NCBI GenBank assembly: GCA_036867785.1
Contig: CP145421.1
Location: 496,001-560,000 of the forward strand
Source: Plasmodiophora brassicae
Taxonomy: Eukaryota; Endomyxa: Phytomyxea; Phytomyxea; Plasmodiophorida
Length of the DNA stretch: 64,000 nt
Direction of reading: 5' to 3'
Part shown: in pieces, positions 10,698-20,479 of the stretch
How the letters are laid out: every line of letters starts with the position of its first letter
How positions within the stretch are numbered: position 1 is the first letter of the stretch
The notes under the pieces: model-generated
Seen by the model: the letters and a program-made list of their open reading frames with translations, nothing else
Databases searched by the model: none
Told to the model about the DNA's origin: nothing
Translations under genes and position numbers: made by a program

Positions 10698-12546
10698 TCA
10701 AAGCGGCTGCGATGGTTGCTGTTCCCTTTGCAGCATGCTCGTCAGCGTCTTGTCAGTAATACTGATGCCCTGGATGGCTTGGAAGAGAAGGCGCTCGTCG
10801 ATCGTCTTCGGGATATGGTTCAGGAAGTGCAACGACTGCTCGAACGTGGACTGGAGTAGTGCTAACTCGTACAGTTTAAGGACGCCGAGTGCGGCCCGGA
10901 ACAGGAAGGCTTGGCCCTCCACCAGGAAGCAGTCCCAGATCCGGCAGGCAATGTCGAGGGGAAACGACCGGCTGAAGATCGTCAGGATCCAGTCGTACCT
11001 GCCGAGGGCGCTTAGACGCGAGCCGGACGTCACTGGAACCCGCACGCCCCCTACAGGTACATGTCGGGCGTGAGATTCATGGAGCAGAACCTGTCGAACA
11101 CCTTCGGGACATGCTTCTGCATAAGCTTGTCGAACACGGTCAGGTGCGATCGCCCGCTTCGGAAGTCCCGAAACAGTGTGAAGTAGAGCTCGCTGTTGAG
11201 GAGGTTGGCCAGCGCAACAAACGCGTTGAATTCGTCGTCGAGGTTGAGCAGCAGCATTGCAGCAATGTACGACATGCCTGCAGGGCCGCTCGCTTCAGGC
11301 TCGGCGAAAGGAGCGGGGGGGCGCCCGATGTCGCTCGTACCTTGGATGTATCCGACGTCTGGTCGGAAGGAGACGTACGTCTTGAGGATGTTGACTAGGG
11401 GAGCGCTCATGGGGCCGTCGCCGTGGAAGAACTGGGTAACGGCACATCAGACCACAGCCCAGGCACGCTCGGGAACGCTCCCACTTGAAGCTCCGGGAAC
11501 GTCCTGGGAACGTCGACCTCGATCAACGCGATCGATTCTTCGCGGCTGCATGCGTCGGATGCCGACGGGGACGTGGCTCGCGACGACAGAATCTTGTACA
11601 AATCTGTTGGCCGCCCCCGGAATAGGTTAGACGCGTGGGGAAGCAGTACGCCGAACGACTACCTCGAGTGATCTTGAGCTCGTTCCCAATGATGGCGACC
11701 CAGGCTTCTCCCCGGCAGGCGCTAGGGATGCCCCTCCAGCACATGTTCTTCAGGCGGCGCCTGCTGGGAACCTCTCTACAGGCACGCGGGCGCTTAGTCG
11801 ATTTCCAAACCCGGGTGGGTCGGCCACGGGACCGACATCCGGTTCTGCCAGCTGTGCAGCAGCATGCACCAAGCGGCTCGGTCGTCGGCCATCTGCGTCT
11901 CGCGCTGCTCGCCCGTGACATCATCGGAACCTGCCGCCCTTTGTCACCATTTAGCAATTCCGGCCCAGGGGTGTCCCCACCGTGTATCATCGCGGCCGCC
12001 GAAGGCGTTGCCCAGGTGTCCACCAGGCCTGCAAGACCGGGGTATTGAACACCCTGAGGGGGGCAGACAGACAAGGTGCCAGGCCGGAACGAACCTTGAA
12101 GGAACGCCTTGCCGCGCTTCTTCAGCTTGGCGACCTGGTCGACGACATTGGCGGGTTCCGATTTCGACTCGTCTTCAAACGAACGCTGCGATACCGGGGA
12201 CAGGTCTACGTCGGCGGGCGCCCTGTGCGCCCGTGACTGTCCAGACGATGGGGAAGCGTCCGCAGACGGGGGCGTTTGCTGCGATCGGATCCCCAATGCA
12301 CCAACCGGGGAGGAAAGCTCTGCAACGGGCTCCTTCTCGGTGTCCTCCTCTTTGCCCTTCCCGTTGGGCGATTGCAATTCGTGTGCGCCCACCCACTCGC
12401 TGTGTGGCCGTCAGTCGAATGGCCGACGGGGGCGGACGCGCCTATACCGACTTGATCGCATCCTTGCCCATCGTCGCCGCCAGGGCGCCCTGAAGCTTAC
12501 GATGCCCCGCAGCGGCATCGCCGTCACCGGAAAAGTCGCCCGACAT
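10698..12546 (-). CDS. TBC-domain Rab GTPase-activating protein (TBC1D12/14-like)
   Basis: Multi-exon gene. Exon 1 is 12546-12448 (MSGDFSGDGDAAAGH...), exon 2 starts at 12395 after a 52-nt intron and carries a long low-complexity N-terminal region; later exons carry the TBC domain. Visible TBC pieces: CWRGIPSACRGEAWVAIIGN and ELKIT, then YVSFRPDVGYIQG with SYIAAMLLLNLDDEFNAFV, then LPLDIACRIWDCFL and FLFRAALGVLKLYE (frame closing at 10698). The arginine finger region IxxDxxR and the glutamine finger YxQG (YIQG at about 11340-11350) support catalytic GAP activity. TBC1D12/14 proteins act on Rab11-type recycling and autophagy. A phase-altering intron sits inside the YIQG-MSYIAA junction; I did not fix every exon edge. 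Confidence 0.85.
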
Positions 12547-12827
12547 CGATCGGGCGCCGCGCCCGCCCCCCGCCGACCAGCAGCGATCCCGTCACTGACC
12601 GCCTATCGACTATCGTACGCTCTCTGCCGCCAGAGGAGGGCTGCTGCACCCGTCGCTGGTGGAGGGGGACCACCAACCCGATCCAGCGATATCTATTCCA
12701 GACTCGCTGTCTGAGTGCCACGCCTGCGAATGCGAACTGAATACGTCGGCCAGACGATCACAACAGGTGGGCGGGACGGCGCCCTCCCTCCCCCGAGACA
12801 CGCGCGACAATGATGTGTGTGTGTGCT

Positions 12828-14095
12828 TCAGTTCGTCCAGTGGCAGACCTTCGGCGCCGCGTCGACGTAGGTGACGTCGCCGGGGCGTGTCGGGACGGCA
12901 CGGTGCGGCGGGACGGCGACGTCGTCGTCGTCGTCGTGGGCCGCCAGGTGCGATCGGTCTCGAGCCGGGCCGGCCGGCGGTTTGCGCAGCGGGACGTTGC
13001 CTTCGAAGTCGGCGCGACGGCCGACGCCGCCTTTGGTCGGCGCACGGTGCCGCCGGGCGTCGTCGTCGTCGTCGTCGTTGACGGCGGCGGCGTTCCTGGC
13101 GAACCCGCTCGGCGATGTCGCCGCCCGGGCGGACGCGCTGATGGCCAGCGGGGGCTGGCGGCGGGGCGGCGGCGGCCTGAAATCCGACGCCGCCGTCGAG
13201 AGGGTCGTCGGCGGGATCGCCCCGGGCGCTGCGACGGCCGGCGCCGTGCACGACTTCGTGAAGCCGCTCGTCTGCGGCGGCCCGCCTGCGGACGCAACCA
13301 GCGATCAGCGCGCGCGCGCGCGTCCAACGACCATCGCCCGCGCGGCGCTTACTGGTCGGCATCGGCCACGCTGGCGGCACGGCCGCGTCCGGGACGGGCG
13401 CCCGGAAACGATCCTCGAACTCGGACACGGGCGCGACGTCGTCGTCGGTGACAGGGTCGTCGCCCGCGCGCTGATCGTTGTTGCGCGTGTACCCGTTTCG
13501 TGCGGTGCTGTGCGGGCCGACCTTCCGGCCTGTCGGCGGCGTCGGGGCGCTCCTCTGTGGCGGCCGGTACGCGGCGGCCGACTCCGACAGCGCCGGCGTG
13601 GGGATGTCGGGCTGTGCCGCCAACGCCCGCCCCAGGTCAGTCGCCGGGTATCACGCGCGTCCCAGACAGCGGGCGTTCGGCGCTTACCACGAAGTCGAAC
13701 GCGTTCATGCGCGCGAACGAGTACGGCTGCTTGCGCTGGCAGACGTCCGCCTCGGTGACGTGGCCGGCGTTGCCGAGCGGGATGCGCTGGTAGCTGGCCT
13801 TGTACAACGTCGTATGGTCCACTGGGCCGTCGCCGGCGGCGGCGACACGCGTCGTGTTTCGGGAGAAACCTGTCGGGCGACGCGCGACCGGCATGCATGT
13901 CATCCAGGGGACATTGGGCCGCCCAGCGTGCGCACGCGCGCGCGCACCTGTCTCGTTCGTCATGGCATCCGGGTGCCCGTTGCGCCCCCGGTACCGGAAG
14001 CTCGTGGCCGTCGTCGTACAGTAGAAGTCGAACACGTTGTCGGAGGCGCGAGGCGCCGCCGCCGACTGCTGCCGGGTGGACGGAGCGGCGCTCAT
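12828..14095 (-). CDS. Low-complexity protein with repeated G(F/Y)xxN motifs
   Basis: Minus-strand gene starting at ATG 14095 (MSAAPSTRQQSAAAP). The first exon contains NVFDFYCTTTATSFRYRG, then TGFSRNTT and LYKASYQRIPLGNAG with YSFARMNAFDFVVS. Further exons in shifted frames contain NGYTRNN (about 13480), TSGFTKSC (about 13260), SGFARNAA (about 13090) and end in DVTYVDAAPKVCHWTN before the stop at 12828-12830. The spaced G(F/Y)xxN motif repeated about five times suggests a filament- or microtubule-binding protein, perhaps axonemal; I cannot name it. Very high GC and GTC/GAC triplet runs (12910-13080) create long open frames on the other strand, so the strand call rests on these motif repeats. 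Confidence 0.5.
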
Positions 14096-14265
14096 CGCTC
14101 GGTGAAGCCGCTAGATTAGTTAGCTCTCGGGGGGCGGCGGCGGGATCGCCAGGTGTACCACCAGCCTCGCTGCCGACAACGACGGTCAATCTTAGGATAA
14201 CGGAGACGACAATGTATATTTCGGGTAAACGAATGTGAATAATACATCATTTAGCTGATCATCAG

Positions 14266-15465
14266 TCAGGCTGCATCTGACGATGCGGTTGTTGGTTTCA
14301 CATCGGGAGACGGCTGATCCGCGGTGGACGAACAGGCATCGACCGCAGGCCCAACTTGGACAGGCGGCTTCGCGTCGATGCTAGGTTGCACGTCGGCATT
14401 ACGCTGCGAATCGCTGGCGGGTTTGACGCCCGGCTCGGACGATTCGGGCACCGGCGCCATTAACGACGACGGGCCATACGAACCCCGTCGATGCAGGAAC
14501 GACTGGAACGATGTTGTCGTTACGGATGCAGATGCAGAGATGGGGCTGGGCGTCATCCAGCATGTGATGGGACTCAGCGCGAACCCGGCAGGGAACCCGC
14601 CAGTCATTCCCGACTTGGGCTGCGACGACGACGATGCCCCCGTTGGGGTGACCCCAGCAGATCCGTTGCCGTACAGATTCGCCCAGGGCTGGATGACCTC
14701 GGCGGATGCGGGCATGGCGGTCCTGTTCGCCCCTGACGAGCCGCCACCCTCCAGGGTGGCACGCAGGGATATGGGCGTCTCCAGGCCATCGAACCCGAAC
14801 GGTCGCCCGCCAGTGAGTGCACCGACTTGCATGAAATCTGGAACGTCGGATGCACTCGGCTGAGCAAACGGCGGCAGGACAACCTGCAGGCCGGCCGGTG
14901 GCGACCGCTTGCGGTTGGCGTCTTGTGCCGCGCCGGCCGATGCGACAATCGGGAATCGGGCTGACATGCCACGATCGGGGCACGCCATGGCAGGGCGTTT
15001 CGCTGGGGGTTCCGTAGACGCGCTCGCGGGGACTAGGTTGGGCGTCACCCCCATCTCCCGGGCGCGCTTCGCCTTATCGTATTTGGCGGTGAGTTTGCCC
15101 TCCTCCAGCTCCTCCAGATCGTCTTTGGTCAGTTCCTGGACGTGGCCGCTGTACGAGACGTAGCGGTTCATGAGGACGTCGAGATCATCCGACGAGAACT
15201 TGTAGATCGTGTCCTTGCCAAACACGACCAGCGCAACGTCGACGCCACAAAGAACCTGGAAATATGATATCAGGTCGACCATTGCACGTTCGGACAACTG
15301 AACGCCAGGACGTACACTGAGTTCGATGGCCTTCTTCAACAGGCCGACTTTCCGCTTGTTGAATGTGACGGTCCGGTTCTTGGCGTCCGGTATCATCTCG
15401 ATCTTGATCTTCCGGCGCCCCACTACGACACCATTGCCAATGTTAGAACCTGCGCGCCGAGCCAC
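14266..15465 (-). CDS. MEF2/Rlm1-type MADS-box transcription factor
   Basis: Two exons (15465-15316, 15255-14266) give 379 residues. Residues 16-75 form the MADS box: GRRKIKIEMIPDAKNRTVTF, NKRKVGLLKKAIELS, then VLCGVDVALVVFGKDTIYKF. This is the type II (MEF2/Rlm1) rather than SRF/Mcm1 form, as shown by NRTVTFNKRK and VLCGVDVAL. It binds DNA as a dimer at A/T-rich CTA(A/T)4TAG sites. The rest is Pro/Ser/Ala-rich, as in transactivation regions, with a short acidic helix (DDLEELEEGKLTAKYDKAK) after the MADS/MEF2 part. The intron (15256-15315) is 60 nt, a multiple of three without stop codons, and sits exactly inside the MADS box, so retention would insert 20 residues after ELS. Confidence 0.93.
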   Translation of the reverse strand: MARRAGSNIGNGVVVGRRKIKIEMIPDAKNRTVTFNKRKVGLLKKAIELSVRPGVQLSERAMVDLISYFQVLCGVDVALVVFGKDTIYKFSSDDLDVLMNRYVSYSGHVQELTKDDLEELEEGKLTAKYDKAKRAREMGVTPNLVPASASTEPPAKRPAMACPDRGMSARFPIVASAGAAQDANRKRSPPAGLQVVLPPFAQPSASDVPDFMQVGALTGGRPFGFDGLETPISLRATLEGGGSSGANRTAMPASAEVIQPWANLYGNGSAGVTPTGASSSSQPKSGMTGGFPAGFALSPITCWMTPSPISASASVTTTSFQSFLHRRGSYGPSSLMAPVPESSEPGVKPASDSQRNADVQPSIDAKPPVQVGPAVDACSSTADQPSPDVKPTTASSDAA

Positions 15466-15586
15466 GCCGACGAAGGTGACGGTCGCCTTACTCGTCTATA
15501 TGGATCGTGTACGAAAATAGCAAGTGGCTGCAGCTTCTCGGTCTCTGATTTCGCCTTCGTCGCCACCGCAGACGACGCTTTTGGCA

Positions 15587-15903
15587 ATGCCGCTGGCCGG
15601 CCGTGCTATTTTCGAGACCCCGCGTATTCCGCGCGGCCTCTCCCGACAGGTCCTGGCGGCGCAGTTTTGCTCGATCCCCGGCCGGCCGCCCAACGAGAAT
15701 CGCTGGAGGCCGCCCGCACCCGCTGGCCGCCCCCACTGGACGACCGTAGGCAAAGAGTGCACGAAGTCGACGATACGCGTCGGGCACGCCTCCCGACGAT
15801 CAGTGCATCAGTTCGGGAGCACGTCAGCCGATATAACCAGCTGGCCGACGTCTCCGGTCTGATGGCCGGCCGGCCGATTCAAAGCGTCTGCAGGCAACGA
15901 TAG
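15587..15903 (+). CDS. Small hypothetical protein (85 aa)
   Basis: Two exons (15587-15649, 15709-15903) join in phase 0 across a 59-nt intron. The protein begins MPLAGRAIFETPRIPRGLSRQ and continues as a helical, Arg-rich segment with the patch VREHVSRYNQLADVSGLMA. No family recognised. It converges on the Dad1-like gene (stop at 16016 on the minus strand). Upstream, 15466-15586 is the divergent promoter shared with the MADS gene. Confidence 0.4.
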
Positions 15904-16015
15904 AGCAGCATGTACGTCGTGTAGGGTCGCCGCCAGCATTCCAGCAAGTCATGGTAGTTGGAAAACACCCTGAGCATGTCGTATATAGGAAACGGCAGCA
16001 ATGTGACGGTTGGGA

Positions 16016-16351
16016 TCATAGCTGCGAAGTTGATTCCAGTGCTATGCTGATCTTCGTCGCGTACCCGCTCCAGACCTCCGCAACGGAGGCAATCTGCCTG
16101 TTGACCTTGTCGAGCGCCACGAGTTCCGCGTTCACCTGGTCGATGCTCGCGCCAAGCATGTCGATGGACGAAACGATGCGCTCCAGCAGCACCTGCTGCT
16201 GGTGGCGGTGCGGATCTGCGAACGAACTTAACAAACGTGATGATCGCGGCCCGAACTGCCTCGCAACCCGGCCATACTTTCCATGACGACGAGCGCTCCG
16301 TCAACCTGCCAACTCCGCGACTGGGCGCAGCAGGATGCGGTTGCCGGACAT
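16016..16351 (-). CDS. Candidate DASH/Dam1 complex subunit Dad1
   Basis: Two exons (16351-16306, 16215-16016) join across a 90-nt intron to 81 residues: MSGNRILLRPVAELA, then a single long helix HQQQVLLERIVSSIDMLG, IDQVNAELVALDKVNRQIAS and VAEVWSGYATKI. The Dad1 family has the same size and pattern: Q-rich start, LLxEI, a heptad helix with LNxxLE, then (V/I)xxLWxxY. The DASH ring couples kinetochores to microtubule plus ends in fungi and is known from scattered other protists. The match is by eye over about 55 residues of helix, where chance similarity is possible; other short coiled-coil subunits (Dad2, Dad4, BLOC-1) are alternatives. Confidence 0.5.
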
Positions 16352-16383
16352 GTTCGCCAGTACTCTAGCTAGACGGTGGCACA

Positions 16384-16460
16384 CAAGACTATAGAGTGAC
16401 GGTTTCCATTAGTCCCGCCTCGTATAGCATAAACGCATTAAAAGTTACGTCTCATGCTGC
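16384..16460 (+). repeat. Left terminal inverted repeat
   Basis: Reverse complement of 19300-19371 at about 80 percent identity, including TTTCCATTAGTCCCG at 16401-16415 and the inner TTAAAAGTTACGTCTCATG block. Confidence 0.7.
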
Positions 16461-16673
16461 TTGCGTTTCCGTTTGTATGGAATTTCAGCGTCAGAGGAAC
16501 TGCTTGAAAACCCGCTTGAAGACCTTTAATTGTTGAACGATTTGTTAAAGAATTTGAGCTTGAGATTATGTGTATTTTACCTTTGGGAACGCGTTCATGA
16601 AGACGGTCAAAGTCTTTCTGATCCCCGTTCATGCCCTGCCTTCCATCGCTGTTAAATAGCAGTCATGATGAAT

Positions 16674-16830
16674 GGAGATATGGGGATCAATTGCAGTTCG
16701 CAAATACCATGCTCCTTAACGACTCTTCTCACGTTTCTTGTCATGGTAGCGATGTATCTGCTCGCAGCGGCGTGCGTCGGCGCCAGATGGGTCAAGAAAA
16801 GTTGCAACGCAGCGGCAATGACAACGGCGG
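16674..16830 (+). repeat. Inner inverted repeat, left arm
   Basis: About 157 nt, reverse complement of 18291-18445 at close to 90 percent identity, for example GATGTATCTGCTCGCAGCGG here and its complement at about 18345-18365. Higher identity than the outer repeats suggests a younger event. Confidence 0.75.
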
Positions 16831-17178
16831 ATCCCCGCTTGTTGCTTCTTGTTGCCACGCCATTTTTTGAACTCGATTGCGTTTGTGTTCCCCGCGCTCC
16901 TGTTGTACTGCTCAGCCTCCATGGAATCCAAAGTGCCTGGTGTAAGCCGACACACTTCGGATTTCGAATGTCCCTTTCACACGATTCCCTGAACACATCA
17001 TTTGTTGTTTTCCGGTGCCAACGCAGTCGTGGGATATCGCGACCCGTGAAGGGGCCATTTAGTGTCAGGAGACGTCGACATAGCAGGTCGGCGCCGGAAT
17101 AAGTCCGTGCGAGCGGGGACCGACGGCAGTCGGTCAACGCGTCGTCGTTGAGTCGTGACAGTTTGACCGACTTTCCCA

Positions 17179-18018
17179 ATGGCACACACGCGAGGACGCC
17201 CTGAGACCCCCGAGACGCACCCCGAGACCACCGAGACGCGCCCCGAGACCCCCAAAACTCCTCGAACCACGTCGTCGCAGACATCGAATCGACCGAGACT
17301 ATCGACCCTGCGCGACCGCCGGCCGGTGCCTTTGTCGACAACGTCGTTTACAACACCCGTCCGGCTGCACTCGTTCACGGGCGATGACTCGGTAGATTCG
17401 ATGTCTGCGACGACGTGGTTCGAGGAGTTTTGCCGGTTTGCCGACGCTGACCCGACGTCAACTGCACCGTTGTCGAATACGGCCATGAACCTGTTGACCT
17501 CGAGTCTGGACGGCGTGGCGCTGAAGCTGTACGTGGCGATCAAGCCATCGTTCCCGCAGCCTCTCAAGGCCATGCTTCTGGAGAACTTTCCGGAGATCAC
17601 TGCTGCGAGTGCCAAGGCCGATTTCGACGCCCTGTGCCAGACGGACCCGTTCGCCGGGCATCTCGTGGAGTTTCGCCGCCGCTACTTTGTCGCTGTCGCC
17701 CGCGACCCGGACTGCCGTCTAAACGACTCCTCGCTGGCCGAGAAGCTTCGCACATCGCTGACCCCTGCCTTGGCCGAGGAATTGTACAAGTGGCAGCTCA
17801 GCACCTTCTCCGGCATGGTGGATAAGGCGGTCCATCTGGCGCCGCTGTTCCCGGTGCCGTCGACGGTTACTCTGAACGTGGTCGCAAGCGCTCTGCAGCC
17901 GCTGACCGACGAGGAGCGGGACCGTTGCCGCCGCGAAGGCCGCTGTTTTCGCTGTCGCGAACCTGGACAGATGTCGAGTCAGTGCCCTCGCTCTCAGCCG
18001 GGAAATGCCCGCGGGTGA
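17179..18018 (+). pseudogene. Ty3/gypsy-like Gag, with decayed protease downstream
   Basis: A 279-residue frame with an open N-terminal PET-rich repeat (ETPETHPETTETRPETPKTP), a capsid-like helical domain (WFEEFCRFADADPTS, LYVAIKPSFPQPLKA, AHLVEFRRRYF style segments) and a zinc knuckle CFRCREPGQMSSQC. The knuckle follows CX2CX4HX4C except that His is replaced by Gln, so zinc binding is doubtful. Downstream at about 18170-18260 a frame reads LIDCGATSSFVDWSF, the (D/S)(S/C)GA active-site region of a retropepsin, but it is separated from Gag by stops at 18016 and 18171. No reverse transcriptase, integrase or LTRs are seen. This is a captured fragment of an LTR retrotransposon; I describe it only as a remnant. 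Confidence 0.7.
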
Positions 18019-18290
18019 TCCGAGCCGGGTTCGCGGATCGCCCAGTACATCACAACATTCTTGAACCCGATTGCCTCTTCATCTCTTCTCTCTATTCCAG
18101 CGTACGATTCGTTCCGTCCGTCACTGTCCCCATTCAGATTTTTATCGCGTCACGTGTCATCTTGACTAATTAAGGCCCTTATCGATTGTGGCGCTACATC
18201 TTCGTTCGTCGACTGGTCCTTCTCTCGGTCGCACGACATTCCCTGCGTTGCGAAACTATCGCTTGCTTATATTTTCTCAAGCTGGGTGAC

Positions 18291-18445
18291 CGCCGTTGTC
18301 ACCGCTGCTTTCGTTGCAACTTTTCTTGACCCATCCGGCGCCGACGCACGCCGCTGCGAGCAGATACATCGCTCCCATGACAAGAAACGTGAGACGAGTC
18401 GTTAAGGAGCATGGTATTTGCGAGCTGCAGTTGATCCCCATCTCC
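18291..18445 (-). repeat. Inner inverted repeat, right arm
   Basis: Partner of 16674-16830. It starts directly after the decayed protease segment, so the inner repeat pair brackets the retrotransposon fragment. Confidence 0.75.
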
Positions 18446-19299
18446 AGCCAGGTCGACCGGCTGGTTGTTGACAGTAGGTTGGGAAAATGCGACTAGGTAT
18501 CTAAAACCAATTACAGATTATATCACCAGTACAGGCGAACCTTGCACTGACGTTGATTATATCGAAGCACGAGGCGCCGTTCGCTGGGAATGAAAGAAAA
18601 AGGTCACATCAACAGCGTAGTTGCCAAATCTTGACTCAGCCTCACGAGCCGGTGGTGCAGGCGCAATTGCAGGCGAGGGCGCATTGGGGCATACGATCGG
18701 ACCAGGCGGGGACGCAACTCCAATTTGGAACAGCTGCATGCAGTCCTGGCACGCCCAGTGAGGCGCGCGGGTTCGGGTGATCAGGCGGGAGCATCCTCAT
18801 GCGATGGCCTGCCAACATGCCAAGTGCAGCAGATGCGGCGACGCCGCACTGAGTCAGGGATGGCAAAACGCGTTTCCTCAATCGGTTATAAATTGTTTAA
18901 AGTAAATATTAGAGTTATCTTATACCCTAGCCCTAAAGTCATCCCGGTTTTTATGGACATATCGGCAGCCCCGCCTCTGTAAATTGTGTTCGGACTCCGA
19001 AAATCAGCAGTGGTCTTCCTGCAAATTCCTAGCAGCTCCTGCTCATCATGCCTGTAGGGAGACGACATCGTCAAGTTTCAACAAGGCCCACTGCATCGCG
19101 CCCGGTCACAAGACCGTAGCCGAGATCCTGTGGCTCAGTGTTCTGTTCGACGCCAGTTGTATACGTTCTGTGGGGACGAGGGCAAAGTTGGCGCGAAGCA
19201 AACGAATACTGGTAACGTCAACTGAAATCCTGGAGTTGCGGCGCAATTGTGTCGCAAACGCCAAATACACAAACTCAGTTTGAGTGGATGAACTTTCGG

Positions 19300-19371
19300 T
19301 ATGTGAGACGTGACTTTAAATGTGTTTTACGCTACGCGAGACGGGACTAATGGAAACTGTCATTCCACAGT
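19300..19371 (-). repeat. Right terminal inverted repeat
   Basis: Partner of 16384-16460; contains CGGGACTAATGGAAACTGTC near the element end. Confidence 0.7.
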
Positions 19372-19402
19372 AGGGACACTCCTATAGGAGCGTCCCTACT
19401 CA
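19371..19402. repeat. 32-bp near-perfect palindrome
   Basis: AGTAGGGAC-AC-TCCTATAGGA-GC-GTCCCTACT is a hyphenated palindrome directly at the right end of the TIR element and 141 nt upstream of the PSMA4 start codon. It may be an insertion-site hot spot, a second small element, or a cruciform-forming regulatory site. Confidence 0.6.
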
Positions 19403-19542
19403 AGCAGCAACGAAATCGCAAAAGAGGCGCTGTGGCAAAATTTTGACCATGTTGGACTCCATATTGTAACTGCGGGGAGCCATCGCGCTTTGGTGGTCGT
19501 TGGCAATCGTCCGACAGACGCCGGCGCCCGGGTCACGCGAAC

Positions 19543-20450
19543 ATGGTATGAGTTCGGATGGGAGCGCCGCGTGCCCGAATGACATGCTGAGTCGGTGTCT
19601 CGCCGGGTGTTTCAGTCTCGTCGCTATGATAGCCGCACGACAATCTTCTCGCCCGAGGGCCGACTGTACCAGGTCGAGTACGCCATGGAGGCGATTTCGC
19701 AGGCCGGCAGCGCCATTGGCATTTTAGCCAACGATGGCGTCCTCCTGGCCGCTGAAAAACGTGTCACATCGAAATTGCTCGACATTCGAAAGGCGACCGA
19801 GAAGATTTATACGATTGATGATCATATCGCGTAAGCCCTTTGGTCGCACCTGCTGCGAAATCGTCGAATTGTGTTCATTCCGATTTCTTAGGACTGCTGT
19901 TGCGGGAATCACTGCCGACGCCAACGTGCTGATCAACTACACGCGCTTGAGAGCCCAGCAGTATGCATACCAGTACCAGGAGCCGATTCCTATCGAGCGC
20001 CTCCTTCATCACGTTTGCGATCTCAAGCAGGAGTACACACAGTTCGGCGGTAAGCGCCCGTTCGGCGTGTCGTTCCTGTTCTCCGGCTGGGACCAGCACT
20101 ACGGGTTCCAGTTGTACCAAAGCGACCCGAGCGGCAACTACAACGGCTGGAAGGCCACCGCCATCGGCAGTAACAGCCAGGCGGCGCAGTCGATCCTCAA
20201 GAGCGACTACAAAGAGGGCGAGATGACGTTGGAGCAGGCCAAGCTGCTCGCCATCAAGGTCCTCAACAAGACCATGGACACGACATCGCCGACGGCGGAG
20301 AAACTCGAGTTCTCCACATTGACGCGCGATGCGAAAGGCCAGGTCGTCCACAGCATCCTGACCAAGAAAGAGCTCCAGGCCCTGCTCGACGAAGCCGCCA
20401 AGCAGGGCCTGACGGGGTCGGGCGCCGGCTCCGCAACGTCATCGGTCTAA
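19543..20450 (+). CDS. PSMA4: 20S proteasome subunit alpha (PSMA4/Pre9 type)
   Basis: Exons 19543-19545, 19616-19830 and 19892-20450 give 258 residues. The first exon codes only the ATG; splicing it to TCTCGTCGCTATGAT restores the invariant family start [20 protein letters not shown]. Further signatures are [75 protein letters not shown] and [12 protein letters not shown]. Alpha subunits form the outer rings and gate of the 20S core; they have no catalytic Thr. An alternative start would need a non-ATG codon at 19595 and would spoil the conserved N-terminus that gates the pore. The C-terminal tail is Ala/Gly/Ser-rich instead of the animal Lys/Glu tail. Confidence 0.95.
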
Positions 20451-20479
20451 ATCTCCGCCTCGTCGTCACTGAACCTATA

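Larger units (their letters stand above)
16384..19371. mobile_element. ~3-kb TIR element carrying a gag-protease remnant
   Basis: The ends are terminal inverted repeats: the left end begins CTATAGAGTGACGGTTTCCA and continues TTAGTCCCGCCTCG; the right end, read on the other strand, begins CTGTGGAATGACAGTTTCCA and continues TTAGTCCCGTCTCG. Similarity extends about 70-75 nt inward (16384-16460 and 19300-19371). The right end abuts TA; the left end abuts GA, so a TA target duplication is possible but decayed. Inside are a second inverted repeat pair (16674-16830, 18291-18445) and, between these, a retrotransposon gag ORF with a protease fragment. No transposase or reverse transcriptase is visible. 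It looks non-autonomous and composite. Confidence 0.65.

Noticed and set aside
12871-13758. 295-codon plus-strand open frame
   Set aside because: It lies in GTC/CGT-rich DNA where all frames stay open, contains RRRR/SSSS runs, and is antisense to the motif-bearing minus-strand gene.
18928-18945. CCCTAGCCCTAAA, telomere-like sequence
   Set aside because: Only one and a half units; not an array.
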